Shown: positions 21,240 to 34,390 of the stretch, in pieces | How the letters are laid out: each line of letters begins with the position of its first letter | How positions within the stretch are numbered: the first letter of the stretch is position 1 | Source: Rhododendron vialii | Lineage: Eukaryota > Streptophyta > Magnoliopsida > Ericales > Ericaceae | NCBI RefSeq assembly: GCF_030253575.1 | Contig: NC_080558.1 | Coordinates: 1,374,001-1,438,000, forward strand | Direction of reading: 5' to 3' | DNA: 64,000 nucleotides | Made by a program: the position numbers and the translations under genes | Notes under the pieces: model-generated | Seen by the model: the letters and a program-made list of their open reading frames with translations, nothing else | What the model was told of the DNA's origin: nothing | Database searches by the model: none

Positions 21240-24200
21240 CTCGTGGAACAAACTTTGCTTTCCTCTATGCTGCACTCATTTCTTTCATCTTTTTGTAGCG
21301 GTAAACAATCCCGAAGATAATTAAAAGTTGCCACTTGTAGTCATGGATCGCTTCACCTGGGAACATATAAAAGTCAAGTCAATCTACGATAGCACAGTTT
21401 TCAGAAGTACCATAAAGAAAGTTAGGAATCAGTTTGCATAAAGTGATCTTAGAAAAATGATATGTCATGTTACATAATACTCTGTTCCCCAAAAGTAGTC
21501 CATACTTTTTTGGACGCTCAAACTTATTATCAAAGGTCAAAAGTCAATGAGCAGTTTATTGAACTCCGGGTTATTCCCTTTCTTGAGATGTTATATACTT
21601 AAATGGATTACAAGTTTCTCATTTGTCAAATCGGAGAAACAAAAAGTTCCTCACCTTTTCAAACAACCAAGCCAAAAATACGGTGCTACTTCCAAAAACT
21701 ATGTGCAAACTCTTTGGAGTTGCTACTATTAGGAATGAATTTTAAGCAACTTTAAACAAGTTTTCTCCTCCACAAAAAAAAAAAGGAACTGGAAATTGTG
21801 GGAGAGATTAAGAAAGGCCAAAGTTGACAAAAACTGTGTCATAACGAAATTGAAAGAGAGATTCTAGAGACCTGGATATCAAACATTGCAACAGGGCTGA
21901 TGGAATATCCTGTTTTTACTTAGAGAAATGACACAACCATCTTTTTGTTGCTCTTCTATGCTTCCCTCCACTCAATCTGGAGATCCTCATTATCAGCAAA
22001 ATATGGATATTTTAATAACTCTGGTTGGGATATATGATGGTTCCATAACATAGATAAGCTGCACACTAAAATTAAGAAACAGAAAAAATAACTTCTTTAA
22101 GAAGTAAGAATATAGCAAAGAAAAGTAGAACAACTATTGAAGTTCTTAACAAGTTGTACTCGGGTCGAGTTGAGCCAAAAGTTATTACAGAGCTCAACAC
22201 TTGCAGATTTAGTGATTGTGGTAACATATGCCCATCATACACTGTAGAGGACATTCAGCACTTCTTGTTATTGTTAAGTGAAACTAGGAGCAGAATTCAG
22301 TTTCTATAAACTATACTTGTAAGTGACACGTATGTCGCTACCATAGTGTATTTGTAGTCTATTGGGATCATGCCAGTTTCGGGAAAAAAAGAAAGTGGGG
22401 TTTCCCAGAAATGCGACGAATGTGCACATTGGGGGAAAAAACAACAAACTCCCTCTTATACATATGCCCATCCTTTTGGCATATAATTTGATCGTTTCAC
22501 TCGGATTCATGAAGTTTGTGGCAAGATCCTAGAATTGCAGGACAACATGACCATAATTTCACTAATCTTCCGATTTTTGAATGATCACTAGAAGTAGCTA
22601 GTACAATAACTCAAAAAGTTCATGACAAGATGGACTCATTTTATTGGTTAGTTTGGTGCATAACATATCCATGACCTTGATTGTATTCCATTTGCCATCA
22701 GCATACGTGTGCAGTACAACTGTACAAGTACAGACAGTGATGAATCAATTGAAATTTCCCACAGCGGCCCACACTACACTCAAATGAAAATTTCAGCAAG
22801 TTCTGGGAGTCGGGGACACTCTCCAGACTGAAATACGATGACCCTGTTTCTTACTATCTATATTGATAAGTAAAAATCCACTGATGCTCTTCTTCTGCCA
22901 TTATCGGCTAATGCAGCACTCACATTTAAGGGAAAAAAAGGAAATTTAGTTGCTAAAAAAACTCTGTTCTTCTAGCCTCTAGCTGTCTCGCTCGTTAGAG
23001 CAACCAAAAGCAACAGAGTTTGGACGAAGGCGTCCATTTAGCCCATGCTAGTAGATAACAGCAGTAGATGACTGCTCACCTTATAGAGAACTTTCTCGCG
23101 CACCTGCCATCCCTGCATGGGGCATTGTGTGAAGAGAGGGATATTTGATTGTGAAAAGAAAGATACAATGCAAACCCATATCGGTAGTGAAATTGGGTGA
23201 TCTTACTTCCATAACACTTTAAAAGGGAAAATTTTGCCCAAAAGTTACCTTCCGCTATTCTAACAATTTCTCAGTGTGGAGGACCCAGCCTTCTGCACCC
23301 ATCAATTTTATTATGATATTACTGAGATATGGATTGCAAAACTGGATCCACCTTCTTGGTGTCACCCCATCTGTTTTTTCTCAGGCCACAGCAGCCAAAG
23401 AAATAGCTCAGAAAGTACCAATATCAGAATTTCTCAGAACTGAGAAAAAGGAAATTGCGTATAAAAATCATTAAGTGATATATAACGAAATATAAATTTG
23501 AAGAATTAGTATATTACCCCCCCTCTCATAATACCCTGTAGAAGTCATTAACACCTCCTCCTATACGATTTCGCCATGAATCTCAGCAACTCCATTTACG
23601 GCTGACCACCCACGACACAGAGATTAGCCATGTGGACAATCTTTGGAGGTCTTAGAATTGGTTCCAAATCTACCTCTTCTATTGTCTCATCTGCATCGCT
23701 AGGCACAAGTTGACCTTTCAAGTTCTTCACTCAGATTGACAGCAAGAATTTCTCTTGGTTTGACAAATAAATCAGATATGGAAGTGGCACATCAACATTT
23801 TCCAGAATTCTCATCGCATTCAAATTTTTTCTCCAAGAGGTCAGAATTTGATGTACCACACTCTGATATTATTTCATGGATCAGCTGAAAAATAGCAAGA
23901 TTAGTATGGAATAAGAGCTTCCAGTTGAGTAAGATTCGTGTTTATTACCTCATCAACCATCTCTATAATATCAACATGTCAGGGAAGCAGTTTCGGCATA
24001 AGTTCTAAATAGTAATATACCATCATAAGAGAGGTGGTGTTCGCGTTTTGTTTTGGTTCTGATGTGGCTGGAAAACCAGCTGGATCAAATATACACAAAA
24101 TGCAGAATGCAAAAAATAGACATGAGCTACCACATGACACAAACAGTTGAAAGGGTTCTGAAATTAATTTTCCGCTCAATAAAGATAATACAACGAATCA

Positions 24201-25195
24201 AATAAAACAGATTTGAGAACAGACTGAACCCATCACAATCTGATCTGTTCATATCAGTGAAAACATTGATATTAGTTTATGTGATGAATACCACTAATAA
24301 TGCTATTCTTTTTCTACCCTCCAGCTACTGGCAAGATTATCATCCTATCATACTTCCCTCACTTCCCATCATGCATGCACATAAAACTGCAGCAATAGAA
24401 GTACCTTTGGGAAACACCCCAAGCTTCCTTCCAGCTCATGCCCTTCAAATCCATCAATATTCTCACAAGCTCTGGAATCCAGAGTGTCGGGTGAGTGTCA
24501 TTCATCTGAACTGCAACCTTTCAGGAAAGTCTTCCCAATTCTTGTGACCTCCAGATATCCTCTCAAAACGTGCAATAATATATTGCAGAGAAGCCAAGCA
24601 TAGGGTATATTGCCGTTTCAGACGAAGGATCTTTCCCTCCATTGATTCATCTCCAGGGTATAGTATATAACAGATATGATATCAGAGAAAAGCATTACAT
24701 TGAAAACCCTTCATCTAGCCTCCATGAATGAAACAGCTAATAACAAAAACAACAAATCAGAAACATGAATGAAACAGCCACAAACACAAAACACAGAAAA
24801 ACGCGCAACTATAAGTACCAATTACATGCTCCAGAAAAGAAAAACAGAATTTATTCTTCAGTTCTGTCTTAAGTAGCATCTGCACCTATAACTATGCAAT
24901 GAAGACAACCTAATCAGCATTTTCAATGGTGCAATGGAGGAAAAGAGATGCAATCTTCCGTTCTAAAAGGCCAACGCCCAACTTCCACGTGTCTATTTCA
25001 GCATAAATGGGGTCCCAAACAACATCCTACCAATTTTATGTCGCAGACAGTCCCTTGATAAGAGCAAAAATGACGACAAAAATCAATACATGACCATGAA
25101 TGCTATCAAATCTTTTCAGCACTAGCTTAGGCTTCACAAGCTTTGGTGTGCTCTCCAGCATAGAAAGCATATAAATCAAAATCCTTGGGGGATCT
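21240..25195 (-). pseudogene. Plastidial alpha-glucan (starch) phosphorylase pseudogene, middle part
   Basis: Minus-strand blocks follow the plant L-type (PHO1/PHS1) starch phosphorylase in order: 25195-25113 (DFDLYAFYAGEHTKACEA), 24673-24405 (CYILYPGDES, RQYTLC, IIARFER), 24012-23949 (LELMPKLLP, HVDIIEMVDE), 23889-23530 (LIHEIISECGTSNSDLLEKK, RILENVDVP, HMANLCVVGG, NGVAEIHGEIV), 23385-23249 (GVTPRRWIQFCNPYLSNIII) and about 21360-21241 (VYRYKKMKEM). Introns are kept, with good donors at 24404, 23948 and 23248, so this is not a retrocopy. In-frame stops occur in several blocks (for example after KACEA, within KLLP-HV and after HTEKLLE), frames shift near 23590 and in the last block, and one donor is lost. 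Both the N-terminal part and the catalytic C-terminal part are absent. The enzyme would phosphorolyse glucan to glucose-1-phosphate in plastids; this copy cannot. Confidence 0.85.
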
Positions 25196-25767
25196 CCTGA
25201 TTACATGGCAGAGGACTTTTGAACAGTAAATACAAATTAACTCGAAAGTACATATCTTGCTCTTGAAAACAATTCGTGAATCGGAAGTTTAAGATAGAAG
25301 CCACCCACTTTAAATCAAGGACCTGCATGAGCAAGAGTTGAAGAGGTAGAAACCCAAAGGAAAAATATGGGATGCCAGGTAACCAGGAAAAGGTTTAAAC
25401 ATCCATTATACTTCTCTAAATCATCAGTAAGAGAATATGGAGTTACAATTGTCGAAACCATAATACAAGAGGGAACTCCCAAATTTACCCATCAACCCTT
25501 CATGTGAGTTTGCACTAAATTGGATATGTGGTTAAGAATGACTGAATGAGTAGTAGTTCATAGGATACATATCTTGGACCACAAAAGAACGCAGGTATCT
25601 CAAAGTCCAAGGAGGACTGACCAAGTGGAAATTCCCACATAGGACATATACATCAATCTCATATTGATTCACTATGAATAAGGCGAGATCCCAAAGAGGC
25701 AAAGGTGGTAAGTCTTTTCTTTCTTATGAGAAAAGTCCACCTAAAAAGGCAAATCAAAACCATAACT

Positions 25768-28277
25768 TGATGTAGGACAAAAATGGAGAGTTTTTGTATT
25801 TTATTTTTATTGTTTTAGAATAAGAATTTAGCTAGGAATATTTTCATTTAGGTTAGAATTATTAACTTTCCATATTCAGTTTGATTTTGATTTCTGCCTT
25901 TATTAGGATTCTTGGTCTACAAGAATTAGGATTTTATTTTAATTAATTAGGAAATATCTTTTATTTAATGCCGCTTGTTTTGGCATGATTTATTATTTCT
26001 TTTACGGTAGGATTTCTAGGGTTAGGGTCTTATAAAAAGGGCTGTAACCTATTCAATTATTAGACTTTTAAGCTTTTGATTAATAATATGAAAGAGATTT
26101 TCTCTTTCTTTCTTGTGCGCAAGATTTGCTCGTTGCGACGAGTTGTTTATCTCGTTTGGACTAGTACGCTAACTAGTCTCTCGTGAATTCCGCCGCGTCA
26201 AGTGGTATCAGAGCAAGGCTTTGCCTGGTTCGATGTCACCAAACAAAGTTGAAGACACACCCATTGACGTTGGTCGTGGGCTTACTGACCTAAGGAAGAT
26301 GATGGAGGATACCCGAACACAAATGCAGGATCGAAGCACTCAGTTAGCCGAAATCCGTCAAGATACTCGCACTCAGTTTGCAGAGATCCGAGATTTACTG
26401 CATGGGTTGACTCTACAAATTCGCCAAAGGCCAGAAAGGGTTGAGAAGGATCGCGCGTTGGGATTTGCCCATCGCCAACCTCCTAACCAGAATAGGAACC
26501 GCGTTGAGGGATTTGCCCGCAACCAGCCTATTCACCAAAACGTCTCCGGAGGATATTCTTATTATCACTACGATAGTAGGAATGAATTTGAAGGCGAGTT
26601 ATTCGAGGGCCATGATGATTATCAGTCGATAAAGCGACAAACAAATTTCAGGTATTACAATAAGTTGCCAAAATTTAGTGGTCTTGAATTTTTTGAAGAT
26701 CGTTTGGATTGGATATTGGACATTGATGATTTTTTTAAGTATACGAAAACTCCTTTTGAACAAAGGTGGAGGTTTTTATTATTGAAGCTTACGGGCCCGG
26801 CGCTACAATGGTGGTTAAAATTACAATCGTCAAGAGATCGATTGGGCAAGCGTCGAATTCATGCATGGTCGAGAATTAAAAAACTTTTGGTGGAGAGATT
26901 TTTGCCCTGGAACTATGAGGAATTACTGAAGGAAAAATATGGGCCAAAGCAACAGAATACAACCATTATTGTCAAAGATGTTGAAGAAGTTGCAAAAGAG
27001 GAGGGAGATCGGATTGAACTTGGTGACGAAGAAGAAGTTGGCGATGAAGAAGTTGGTGGCAAAGTGGAATGTTTGAGTGCCCCTATGCTTGAACATCGGT
27101 TGGATTTAGATGGAGGTGCAACCAATGAGGTAATTGCAAGCAAGGATGAAAATATCGCAACATTGTATCAAGTACGAGAACCAAAGGAAGAGGAAAGTCA
27201 TAAATCAGGACCTATAATTTCTCAACATGATGATGTCTTCCCTAATATTGAGCCTTGTGAGCCACACGGAAGTATGAGTGGTCCCAATGGTGAATTTGGT
27301 ACAAGATCTCTTAATGCTACATCATTCATACATGATGTACCAATTAATTCTGCTATGGATCAACATAAAGAGAAATTGGAATTTCTGCATGACGTTCAAT
27401 TTATTGATTTTCTTGGATTGGAGCAGTTTGAGTTTTCACTCAATTCTCGTATTGTGAAAATTGTCAATCAATTGAAGTGTGCAAAAAAACTATCTTGGCG
27501 AGTGTACTTTTATTGGAAGACGAGCGAGAAGTTGAAGTATTCCAAATATTTATTTATTTGGAAAGGCAGATGGCAAGTTTCTAATGAGAACTCGAGGGCG
27601 AGTTCTTTTGAAGAAAATGAGACTGATGTAGGACAAAAATGGAGAGTTTTTGTATTTTATTTTTATTGTTTTAGAATAAGATTTTAGCTAGGAATATTTT
27701 CATTTAGGTTAGAATTATTAACTTTCCATATTCAGTTTGATTTTGATTTCTGCCTTTATTAGGATTCTTGGTCTACAAGAATTAGGATTTTATTTTAATT
27801 AATTAGGAAATATCTTTTATTTAATGCCGCTTGTTTTGGCATGATTTATTATTTCTTTTACGGTAGGATTTCTAGGGTTAGGGTCTTATAAAAAGGGCTG
27901 TAACCTATTCAATTATTAGACTTTTAAGCTTTTGATTAATAATATTGCAGAGATTTTCTCTTTCTTTCTTGTGCGCAAGATTTGCTCGTTGCGACGAGTT
28001 GTTTATCTCGTTTGGACTAGTACGCTAACTAGTCTCTCGTGAATTCCGCCGCGTCATCATGCCAAAACAAGCGGCATTAAATAAAAGATATTTCCTAATT
28101 AATTAAAATAAAATCCTAATTCTTGTAGACCAAGAATCCTAATAAAGGCAGAAATCAAAATCAAACTGAATATGGAAAGTTAATAATTCTAACCTAAATG
28201 AAAATATTCCTAGCTAAAATCTTATTCTAAAACAATAAAAATAAAATACAAAAACTCTCCATTTTTGTCCTACATCA
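25768..28277 (+). mobile_element. Gag-only Ty3/gypsy-type LTR element with an extra inverted partial LTR
   Basis: LTRs of 433 bp lie at 25768-26200 and 27624-28056, differing at about four positions (near 1%), so the insertion is young. A primer-binding site TGGTATCAGAGC follows the first LTR (26203-26214). The only frame (26221-27687) has a retrotransposon Gag domain at about residues 150-240 (FEDRLDWILDIDDFFKY, GPALQWWLKL). No protease, reverse transcriptase or integrase is present, so it is non-autonomous, as in Gag-bearing miniature elements. Beyond the second LTR comes an inverted copy of the first 221 bp of the LTR (28057-28277). The 5-bp repeat TAACT flanks the whole unit (25763-25767 and 28278-28282), so it inserted as one piece. 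The Gag frame looks whole. Confidence 0.85.
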
Positions 28278-28363
28278 TAACTACTGGAACTGCCCATAAG
28301 TACATCTTAAGAGAACATGACACTATAGTTGATCAAAAATACAAAGCTACATATCATGCACGC

Positions 28364-28727
28364 AGGGACAGATCCAGAAATTTTCAATAATGGGGGCACA
28401 CAAATTAGTAAACTTAAGCCGTGCATTTATCATTTCTCAATTAATACATTTATTGCCGGTAAAATAACAAACTGATAAGAATTTTTGTAATTTCATCTTA
28501 TAATTAGCAGAAAGAGATGTGTTTGCACAAAAAGATGATGTGAAAATTTAGCACTCAACGAAATAGATGGGAAAAATATCTTCGTAATGGAAATTTAGAG
28601 TAATTTTACTAGAACACTGTCGCAAATTTATCGATATAATTAAAATATTTACAAAAATTAATATAACTTGACAAATCGAGTAAGGGCCTGTGCCCCCGCA
28701 GGCCCCCACTTGAATCCGTCCCTACAA
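28364..28727. mobile_element. Small DNA element with GGGACGGATTC-type TIRs
   Basis: The ends AGGGACAGATCCAG and CTTGAATCCGTCCCT are imperfect inverted repeats, and GCACGC flanks both sides (28358-28363, 28728-28733; seven of eight bases match if extended). The right copy of the duplicated segment lacks it, giving the empty site (CATGCATGCAAAC). hAT-type is the likeliest family. Confidence 0.6.
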
Positions 28728-29024
28728 GCACGCAAACGTCCAAATTACTAATCCAAAGTTTTTGGGCACAGTTTATGCAAATATGAAGCATCGCATTCCT
28801 ACAGTTCCATAACTTGAGGCTATGTAACATCTGCCACCACATTCACCGCACCAAAAAGAAATTGAGCGGAGAAAGCAAAAACAAAGTCATCTGATTAACC
28901 AATACATTATCAATCACAAAAGCATTTTACCTTCACCGTCTCCAATAACCACCTTTTTTTATTGGTTTCTTAATAAGCCTTGGTAATGTCCTAAACATTA
29001 ACTAGAGGAAGTATCCAACAAGTG

Positions 29025-29330
29025 TAGCAAAAATTAATTTTTGATAAATAAGACAGTATATTAAAACCTAAGCACAATGGGAATGCCACCACCCACCAGT
29101 ATACAAAAAAGGCCAAGGCCCAATATGCGAATCAAAAGCATTAATCATTTCAAGAAATTAATCGAGAGACTGGTTGCATTCCCCCCCGTCTCCCAACTAA
29201 ACAACTTGCTAACAAAAACACTCTTCAGCCTATACAAAGAAGTTTAAACACCGTCAAAGTGCCGATGATTTCTTTCTTTCCAAAAAAGCTACATATGGAA
29301 TCCAATCGCAAAATTTTCTTTACAAATGTA
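29025..29330 (-). mobile_element. LINE 3'-end fragment
   Basis: On the minus strand FWKERNHR-like coding is followed by a tail with GGTTTTAATATACTGTC and an A-rich end, as in plant L1 LINE ends (the W-x-ERN motif ends the zinc-knuckle region of their ORF2). Frames are broken and 5'-truncated. A second copy, part of the larger duplication, lies at 34865-35160. Confidence 0.5.
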
Positions 29331-30061
29331 AGATTCGCAGAAGCGCTTCCTTTTCTGTCAAGAGCCTTGATGCCTTGAAAACTCTTCAAAAGAAGGTAAT
29401 CCATAACTATTCAGTGTGGACAACAACTGTCTTAACCTGTAGGCTATAGCTGACTTCTGGCTACTTAGAGCAAGTACACCAATGATAGGTAAAATAACTA
29501 GTGAACAATGTAACTTTTATACTTTACCTAGTCCCTTTTTCTTGCGCCAACGCAGCAGCATAGCTATCATTTCTCTATCACATAAAAATATTGCTTTTTA
29601 AATGCATGCCACATTTGAAAAGTAAAGGGAGAGACGGAAAGAGATGAGTGATAAAGCTGGGTCCAGGAATTAAAAGTATTTGTTTACTCCTTGGCTTGTG
29701 AACAGTGGTTCGCCACAAGTACTGAAGGAGGGAAGTGAAATGTATAATAGATACCCAAGTACCTAATCTGCTGCAGCATGATTTTCTACGATTTGCTTAG
29801 TTACGTCCTTTTACCTATGCTGATATTGTTGCTCTTAGAACCAGATCACAAGGTCAACTGTACCTTCTAACCACTTAGCAGTGCATTTATCCAGCAGTAA
29901 CTCTAGCATTTCAAACAAGAACAAAAAGAGATAAAGAATACAACAACAATAAGGAATACTGAAGGTATTACAGATCAATTTCCTTGAGAGTAAAATTTCA
30001 CAAGAAACAAGAACAAAAAGGCAAACAAAAAAAACAATAAGGTACAAAATGGAACACGCGC

Positions 30062-30078
30062 GCGCGCGCACACCCACC

Positions 30079-30121
<43 letters not shown>
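30062..30121. repeat. Microsatellites (CG/CA)n and (AG)n
   Basis: A CGCGCGCG/CACACC stretch is followed by about 20 AG repeats (30081-30121). Frames through it are artefacts of the repeat. Confidence 0.95.
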
Positions 30122-30124
<3 letters not shown>

Positions 30125-30499
30125 CTTTGTATGATGCCAACCGCCAAAGCAGGTCTAGAGAAACATGCATTGTGCATACAGGCCTCATTACCAGACTCAT
30201 ACTCAACAAGAAGCGAGCAAGGACCCTTGAACCGAAACTAAAGCACCAATTCATAAGTCCAACGCCTCCATGCGGAAAGCCCACCTCACATGTTCTGGTA
30301 ATCTGTCAGCTTCCTCGAGTGCACCCTTACATCAGGTGGAGCTTTACCATCAGAGTTCACTCCACCACCTTTCCAACTTCTTATCTGGTCTTACTCCAAG
30401 CAGTTTCCACATTACTAGAGAAAGCGTTCTAGCATTATAGAGCCTTTGATAGCAGTATTGCTTCCCATCTGAAGGTCCCACAAGTCCCTGAACTGTTGG

Positions 30500-30790
30500 T
30501 CATTTTTTTAACATCCCAGAACCATCTTCCAGGTCAACCAAGTTGGACAAATATGTTGCCGTGTATCGCCTCTTGCAAATGGGAGTCGCCAGTCGGAACC
30601 ATAAGTTTGAGGATGCATTAATTAGACCCACTTCTTCAACATATGGAATGCCAAGTACAACCATCTGCAAGCATGCTTGATTGCCACTGTTGAATTCTGT
30701 TGCCTGAATCTTGATTCCATAATTTCCCTCCAGAATTGATGGAATGCACAGCACACTTTCCTGACGTTTTACCTTGTCTAAAAAACAGCA
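30500..30790 (-). other. Coding-like stretch, not recognised
   Basis: One minus-strand frame is open for about 90 codons with a non-repetitive composition (GNYGIKIQATEFNSGNQAC, VVLGIPYVEEVGLINASS). A second possible piece is at 31125-31000 (MDENQLNASGNRSSRLLYPP). They could be exons of a degraded gene. No family is assigned. Confidence 0.2.
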
Positions 30791-31570
30791 TCAAGACTTG
30801 AGCTAGGACTAGCTGCAAAATCTGGTCCTTGGGCTGAAATCAAGGTGTTTATCAAGACACAGATAAGTGACAAAAATATTGTTTGATGAAAGTTTATGAG
30901 CTGTGGCTAATGCAGATAAACTCCGAGCAAGTGTCTTACATATGGTAGTTGTAGCCCACAAGCTAGATCCAGGAACTTCGAATCATCCATCCACAGTCCC
31001 AGTTGTTTGAGTTTGAGGGATCATTTTGCTCTGCAATTGGCCCAGATACTCGTGGGGAGTCAGTCTAGGTGGGTATAACAATCGGGATGACCTATTTCCA
31101 GAAGCATTCAGCTGATTTTCATCCATAGTGGCACATCAGAAGAATATAAAGATCTGAGAGATGTTAAATCTTTGCCAGACTTCGAAGCATACAGTTTCTT
31201 CAATGTTCAATCCTTCCTGGACCATAAGACAGGGAACTAAGAGGAACTCTGCATGATGCCTTCGAATTGCATGAAAAATAAATAGGCCGAGTTTAATTGG
31301 CAATCCACTAGAAACTTTACGAACATTACTGATTTGTGCTATCTATGCTCCTACCTCCCAATTAGGAGAGGAGTTTATACCTCAAAAATTCATGGGAACA
31401 GAACCAGAAACAGATGTGTTTAATGATGAAGAGAGGCCTGGTTCAAAAACGAAGCTGCAAATGACCCCCTCTCAATATCAAACACTTCATCAACAAGTCA
31501 ACAACAAAAGAGAAACTTGATGCAAGGCTGCCAAAACTGTGCATATAACGTTCTAGGCTGAGCTCAGAGA

Positions 31571-34390
31571 TGTTTAGAGAGGAAAAGTGTGTAGGGTGTT
31601 ATATCAACCCTCACACATAATCATTTATTTATATAATGAGATAGCTTGTTACACAATGTAATTAAGCAATGTGGGACTAAACACAATATACTAGTATACT
31701 AGTATTCCAACACTCTCCCTCAAGCTGGGAAATAGATATCACGCAAACCCAGCTTGTCACATAAAATCTCCAACCGGGGCTTAAATAATGACTTGGTGAA
31801 TATGTCAGCCAATTGAGCACTTGTAGACACGAAGGGAGTTGCTTTAACACCATCAGCCAACTTCTCTCGCACCAGATGACAATCAACTTCGATATACTTA
31901 GCCCGCTCATGAAATACGGGGTTGAATGCAATGTGAATTACCGCTTGGTTATCACAATACAAATTCATAGGCAATTGCACATTGAATCCTATCTCCTCAA
32001 GAAAATATCGCACCCACACAATCTCACATATGGTGTGAGCCATGGCTCTATAATTTGCCTCTGCACTAGACCGTGCAACGACTGTCTGTTTCTTACTCTT
32101 CCAATTAACAAGATTGCCACCAAGAAAAACACAATATCCTGTGGTTGACCTCCTGTCAGATGGGCCTCCCGCCCAATCAGAATCAATGAAGGCCTCAATA
32201 CGCAAGTGACCATTAGCTCTATAAAATAGACCACGCCCAAGATGAGACTTGAGATACTTTACAATTCTAAGAACGGTCTCCCAATGTGGCAGGCTGGCAG
32301 CCGAGGAGCAAACATAAACTGACTCACAATACTCACTACAAATGAAATATCAGGACATGTAATAGTGAGATAGTTCAGTTTACCAACCAAACGGCGATAT
32401 TGATCAGGACTAGACAGTGCCTCCCCCTGATCAATGCATAGTTTGACATTAGGATCCATAGGGGTATTGACAGGTTTCGCCCCTAACAAACCAGTCTCAT
32501 CGAAGATATCCAGCACATATTTTCTCTGCAATAAACTAATGCCATCTTTAGATCGTGCCACCTCGATACCCAAAAAGTATCGCAATCTACCCAAGTCTTT
32601 AGTATGAAATTAGCTCTGTAGAAATGCCTTCAACTCATCAATACCTTTTTGGTCGTCACCCGTAATAATAATATCATCGACATACACAATCAATAATACT
32701 TTTCCTCTTGGAATAGTAACAACACGTGGGGCTGAGCTGGTCACAGAGCTAGACAACACGGATTCATCATCCTCAGAAACTGTAACCTGATGCGCAAATG
32801 GGCGGCCATGAAGGATCCAACAGTACTCAACAGTATGATTATGATTAGTACCATGGCAATATGTGCAGCGACGAGGCCCACGACCACGACCACTACTACC
32901 AAAATCACGACCAAATTCACGACCAAAAGTACCACGACTGCCTCCCCCTATCTCTCGACCACCACGGTCAAAAGCACCAGAAAAAGCACCACCACAAGAG
33001 ACTGTGGTAACCAAAGCCGAGCGGGCAGTAGGAGTCAAATCAACAACACTAGTGTCAGAAACAAATGCCTGGCGGACACGACTGAACACCTCACTGAGAG
33101 AAGGTAAATCTTTATCACCCAAGAGATTAGACCGGATAGAATAATAAGCTGACGAAGGTAACCCAAACAAAAAATGAGCCACCTGCAAGCGCTCACGCTG
33201 ACACTCCATAACCTGAATATCTGAAGAAATGGGCTCACAAGCGTTGAGCTCCTCACAAACACGATAGAACTTGGCATAATACTCCTCCAAGAATAAGCTG
33301 CCAAGTTCAGGAGAAAAGAATTGTTGATAAAGAGCATAAGTCCGCCAGAGATTATAAGCCCCAGAAAACATCTTAATCTTCATCCACACCTTTTTTGCTG
33401 CAACTAAGAAAACCAGAGTATTTTTAATATTTTCCTCCATACTATTCCATAGCTCAACCCAAATCTTAGCATCTGCAGGAACCCAAGCACCATATGATGA
33501 GGCAGTCGCCGCGGGAGGATCAGCATTAAGGTAATGATATTCGACCTCAACAGCCTTAGCCCAAACAGCATAATTTCGACCATTCAACAAGGTGGAGTTA
33601 ATGGACAACCTCTCACGAGACAGAGAAGAACGACTAACAGCGGAAGTCACAGTACTATCTACAACAGATTCGGTGCCGGAGCCCATTGCAAATATACCAA
33701 ATAGCCAAAAGGTGGAGCAAACAACAATAAACTAGGCCAATAACACAGAGGCAGCCACGAACATCAACAACCCATGATTACCAGCGAACAAGTTCAGTAC
33801 AATAGCAAGACCAATAATAGACCAGACATAAAGCAGGGCAGCCGAATAACCCACAAACAAGAAGACATCAGAATACCAATGGCAAACTCATACCATATTT
33901 TCAGAAGCAAACGGCAAAAGCAGCAAGAGATAGAGAGCAGCAACTAGAAGAGTCGCCGGAGCATTGCTGGAGGCAGGCGAGGGTCGCCGGAGGCAGGACG
34001 AGGGTCGCCGGGAACTGGGTTAGGCAGGACGAGGACCGCCGGGGTCGCCGGTGATCGGCGATGTGTGGGTGTGGCTGACGTGGGCTGGGGTAGGGTCGTC
34101 AGGGGTGGTTGAGGGCTGGGTTAGGTTGTCAGGACTGATTTAGGGCTGGAGGGTGGGTTCGAAGGTGGTGGGTGGCTGTTGGCCATGGTGGGTTTAGGGT
34201 TTCAAGGGTGGTTTAAGATTGGGGTTAAGAACCTGCTCTAATACCATGTTGTTTAGAGAGGAAAAGTGCGTAGGGTGTTAATCAACCCTCACACACAATC
34301 ATTTATTTATATAGTGAGATAGCTTGTTACACAGTGTAATTAAGCAATGTGGGACTAAACACAATATACTAGTATACTAGTATTCCAACA
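31571..34390 (-). mobile_element. Ty1/copia LTR retrotransposon fossil
   Basis: LTRs of about 142 bp (31571-31712 and 34250-34390; TGTTTAGAG...TTCCAACA) differ at four positions plus one indel (near 3%), so the insertion is fairly recent. The 5-bp repeat AGAGA flanks it (31566-31570, 34391-34395). A tRNA-iMet-type primer-binding site (complement at 34235-34247) and a purine-rich tract by the left LTR fix minus-strand orientation. Parts seen: a copia-type Gag (33686 to about 32740), the end of reverse transcriptase (YVDDIII-type motif and downstream, about 32690-32259) and RNase H (32205-31720). Most of the polymerase region is not present. The copy is broken, with a few breaks, and non-autonomous. 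It sits inside the duplicated segment described at 28284 and 34396. Confidence 0.9.

Larger units (their letters stand above)
28284..29970. repeat. Tandem-type duplicated segment, left copy
   Basis: Sequence such as AGTTGATCAAAAATACAAAGC, TTGAGCGGAGAAAG and ACCAGATCACAAGGTCAACTG occurs here and again at 34396-35480 in the same order. The left copy carries an extra 364-bp insertion (28364-28727) and more intervening DNA. No host gene is recognised in either copy. Confidence 0.7.

Noticed and set aside
30049-30432. 127-codon frame with a long RERERE run
   Set aside because: The run is the (AG)n microsatellite; the remainder has no recognisable content.
32790-33144. Plus-strand frames of 105 and 93 codons
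   Set aside because: Antisense shadows of the Gag region of the copia fossil.
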